Shown here: piece by piece, positions 6,973-7,917 of the stretch
Layout: each line of letters opens with the position of its first letter
Numbering within the stretch: the stretch's first letter is position 1
NCBI GenBank assembly: GCA_030916665.1
Contig: JAUPWC010000591.1
Span: forward strand, 1-7,917
Length of the DNA stretch: 7,917 nt
Direction: 5' to 3'
Source: Verrucomicrobiota bacterium
GTDB taxonomy: Bacteria > Verrucomicrobiota > Verrucomicrobiia > Opitutales > Opitutaceae
Position numbers and translations under genes: made by a program
The notes under the pieces: model-generated
The model's input: only the letters and a program-made list of their open reading frames with translations
What the model was told of the DNA's origin: nothing
The model's database searches: none

Positions 6973-7908
6973 TCATAATTTCTGCCCGAACTGCGGGTGG
7001 CCTTCGATCCGTTGCTCGAACGCGGCTTTGTGCGCCTCATCGAGGCCGGCGGGGAACTTGGCGTCGCTGCGACGCCAGCGGGCAAGCCACTCGGCGGCGA
7101 GGAGTTTCGGGCCCGTCGGATCATCGCTGCGGGCGTCGCGGTGGGTGAACGCCACCGTCGTGGTGGCCTTGGGGCCGGTGCCCACGCCTTCGGCGACGTA
7201 GAAGCCGGCGGACAACATCGCGGCGCGGACACCGGTGCCGGCGGCGTAGGTGTAGAGTTCGGCCGGGCGGCTCTGACAATGCCGGTGCAGGCGCGCGAAG
7301 ACCTCGGGTTGCCAGAGGCCGGTGTCGGTCTTGGCCGAAAACGGATCGTAGTAGATCAGGTCGGGCGGAGGCGCGCCCTCCAGGTGTTCGAGAAAATCCC
7401 CGCGCAACAGGCGCCAGTCGATGAGCCCGGAGGCGTGGCCCCAGCGGCTCTTGTGCAGCAGGCCGTGGGGCGCGCCGTGCCGCAGGTGCGGGAAGTGCGA
7501 GGCGTGGCGCGCGGCGAGAATGAGCGGGTCGAGGTCGCGCTCGAAACTGATGAGCTGGAGCGGGCGCAGCGCGGCGGCGCCGACGGCCGAGAGTTCCACC
7601 TCCACGCGATGGATCGCGGCCATGGCGTTGGACGCGGCGCCGAGTCCGACGTCCCAGACCACGAGCGGCTGGTCGTCCTCCGGGGTGCGCCGCCGGAGGC
7701 GGAGCGCGAGGCGGGACTGTTCAATGTAGAGCCGGTTGGCCTCGTCCTCGGGGGCGGAGACGGAGTGCATCACCTCGCCGGAACTCCGCTGGCGGTTGCT
7801 TGAGTAACACTGGGCCGATGTCTGGATTTCGTAGTCGCAGCGTTGCTGGGCGGACTTCGGGCGGGGTTTGGCTGTGGGGAAGGATGGGTTGGCATCGTCC
7901 TCACGCAC
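6973..7908 (-). CDS. mnmD: MnmC-type (DUF752) SAM-dependent tRNA methyltransferase, stand-alone
   Basis: This family methylates 5-aminomethyl-uridine at the tRNA wobble position (U34) to give mnm5U. The frame encodes up to 311 residues and carries only the methyltransferase domain, without the FAD oxidase half of the fused MnmC. Visible features are GEVMHS (44-49) followed by EDEANRLYIEQ, the SAM-binding loop DVGLGAASN (86-94), the acidic SFERD (121-125) and the DPF motif in DLIYYDPFSAK (183-193) followed by GLW. The C-terminal part contains YAAGTGVRAAMLSAGF, another family landmark. The GTG at 7908 is the first start codon in the window, but the frame is open to the right edge and no Shine-Dalgarno motif is visible, so the true start may lie outside. 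A start at the internal Met47 is unlikely because it sits in the conserved GEVMHS motif. The gene converges with uvrA. Confidence 0.82.
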   Translation of the reverse strand: MREDDANPSFPTAKPRPKSAQQRCDYEIQTSAQCYSSNRQRSSGEVMHSVSAPEDEANRLYIEQSRLALRLRRRTPEDDQPLVVWDVGLGAASNAMAAIHRVEVELSAVGAAALRPLQLISFERDLDPLILAARHASHFPHLRHGAPHGLLHKSRWGHASGLIDWRLLRGDFLEHLEGAPPPDLIYYDPFSAKTDTGLWQPEVFARLHRHCQSRPAELYTYAAGTGVRAAMLSAGFYVAEGVGTGPKATTTVAFTHRDARSDDPTGPKLLAAEWLARWRRSDAKFPAGLDEAHKAAFEQRIEGHPQFGQKL

Positions 7909-7917
7909 GAGGGCGAG

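Noticed and set aside
6997..7803. Open frame on the plus strand opposite the methyltransferase gene
   Set aside because: No family resemblance and Gly/Ala/Val/Glu bias; the minus strand carries consistent MnmC motifs.

Overview
The window is GC-rich bacterial chromosomal DNA. Its high-GC coding style, the DUF1302/DUF1329 pair and the scattered palindromic repeats suggest a Verrucomicrobiota member, perhaps Opitutaceae-like. That taxonomic call is inference; no rRNA or other marker is present. I see no phage, transposase, CRISPR or tRNA.

Layout. Positions 1-101 (minus) look like the 5' end of a gene leaving the window, starting with a signal peptide. Positions 102-448 are non-coding and hold a 96-bp inverted repeat of dispersed-repeat type (114-209), a small hairpin (250-273), and two strong hairpins (319-346 and 354-375), the first of which looks like an intrinsic terminator for the minus-strand operon. 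That operon reads right to left: a DUF1302 outer-membrane beta-barrel (1850-3826), then, 18 nt later, a DUF1329 exported protein (449-1831). A 185-bp divergent intergenic region (3827-4011) holds palindromes, two of which resemble LexA (SOS) boxes. It separates the operon from uvrA (4012-6912, plus). uvrA converges with a stand-alone MnmC-type tRNA methyltransferase gene (6973-7908, minus), with a weak hairpin between them.

The most striking observation is in uvrA. A near-perfect 54-bp palindrome (5302-5355) sits inside the gene, exactly 18 codons long and in frame. It adds residues 431-448 at a variable point just after a conserved CxxC segment. This resembles the protein-coding palindromic elements known from Rickettsia (RPEs), here apparently in an unrelated lineage and in an essential-type DNA repair gene.

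How the genes work together. DUF1302 and DUF1329 are co-transcribed and probably act together in the outer membrane/periplasm on a hydrophobic substrate. In other bacteria such pairs often sit next to YCF48-like and MMPL/RND genes, and the truncated gene at the left edge could be such a partner. uvrA (nucleotide excision repair) and the tRNA-modification gene are housekeeping neighbours with no visible functional link to the operon.
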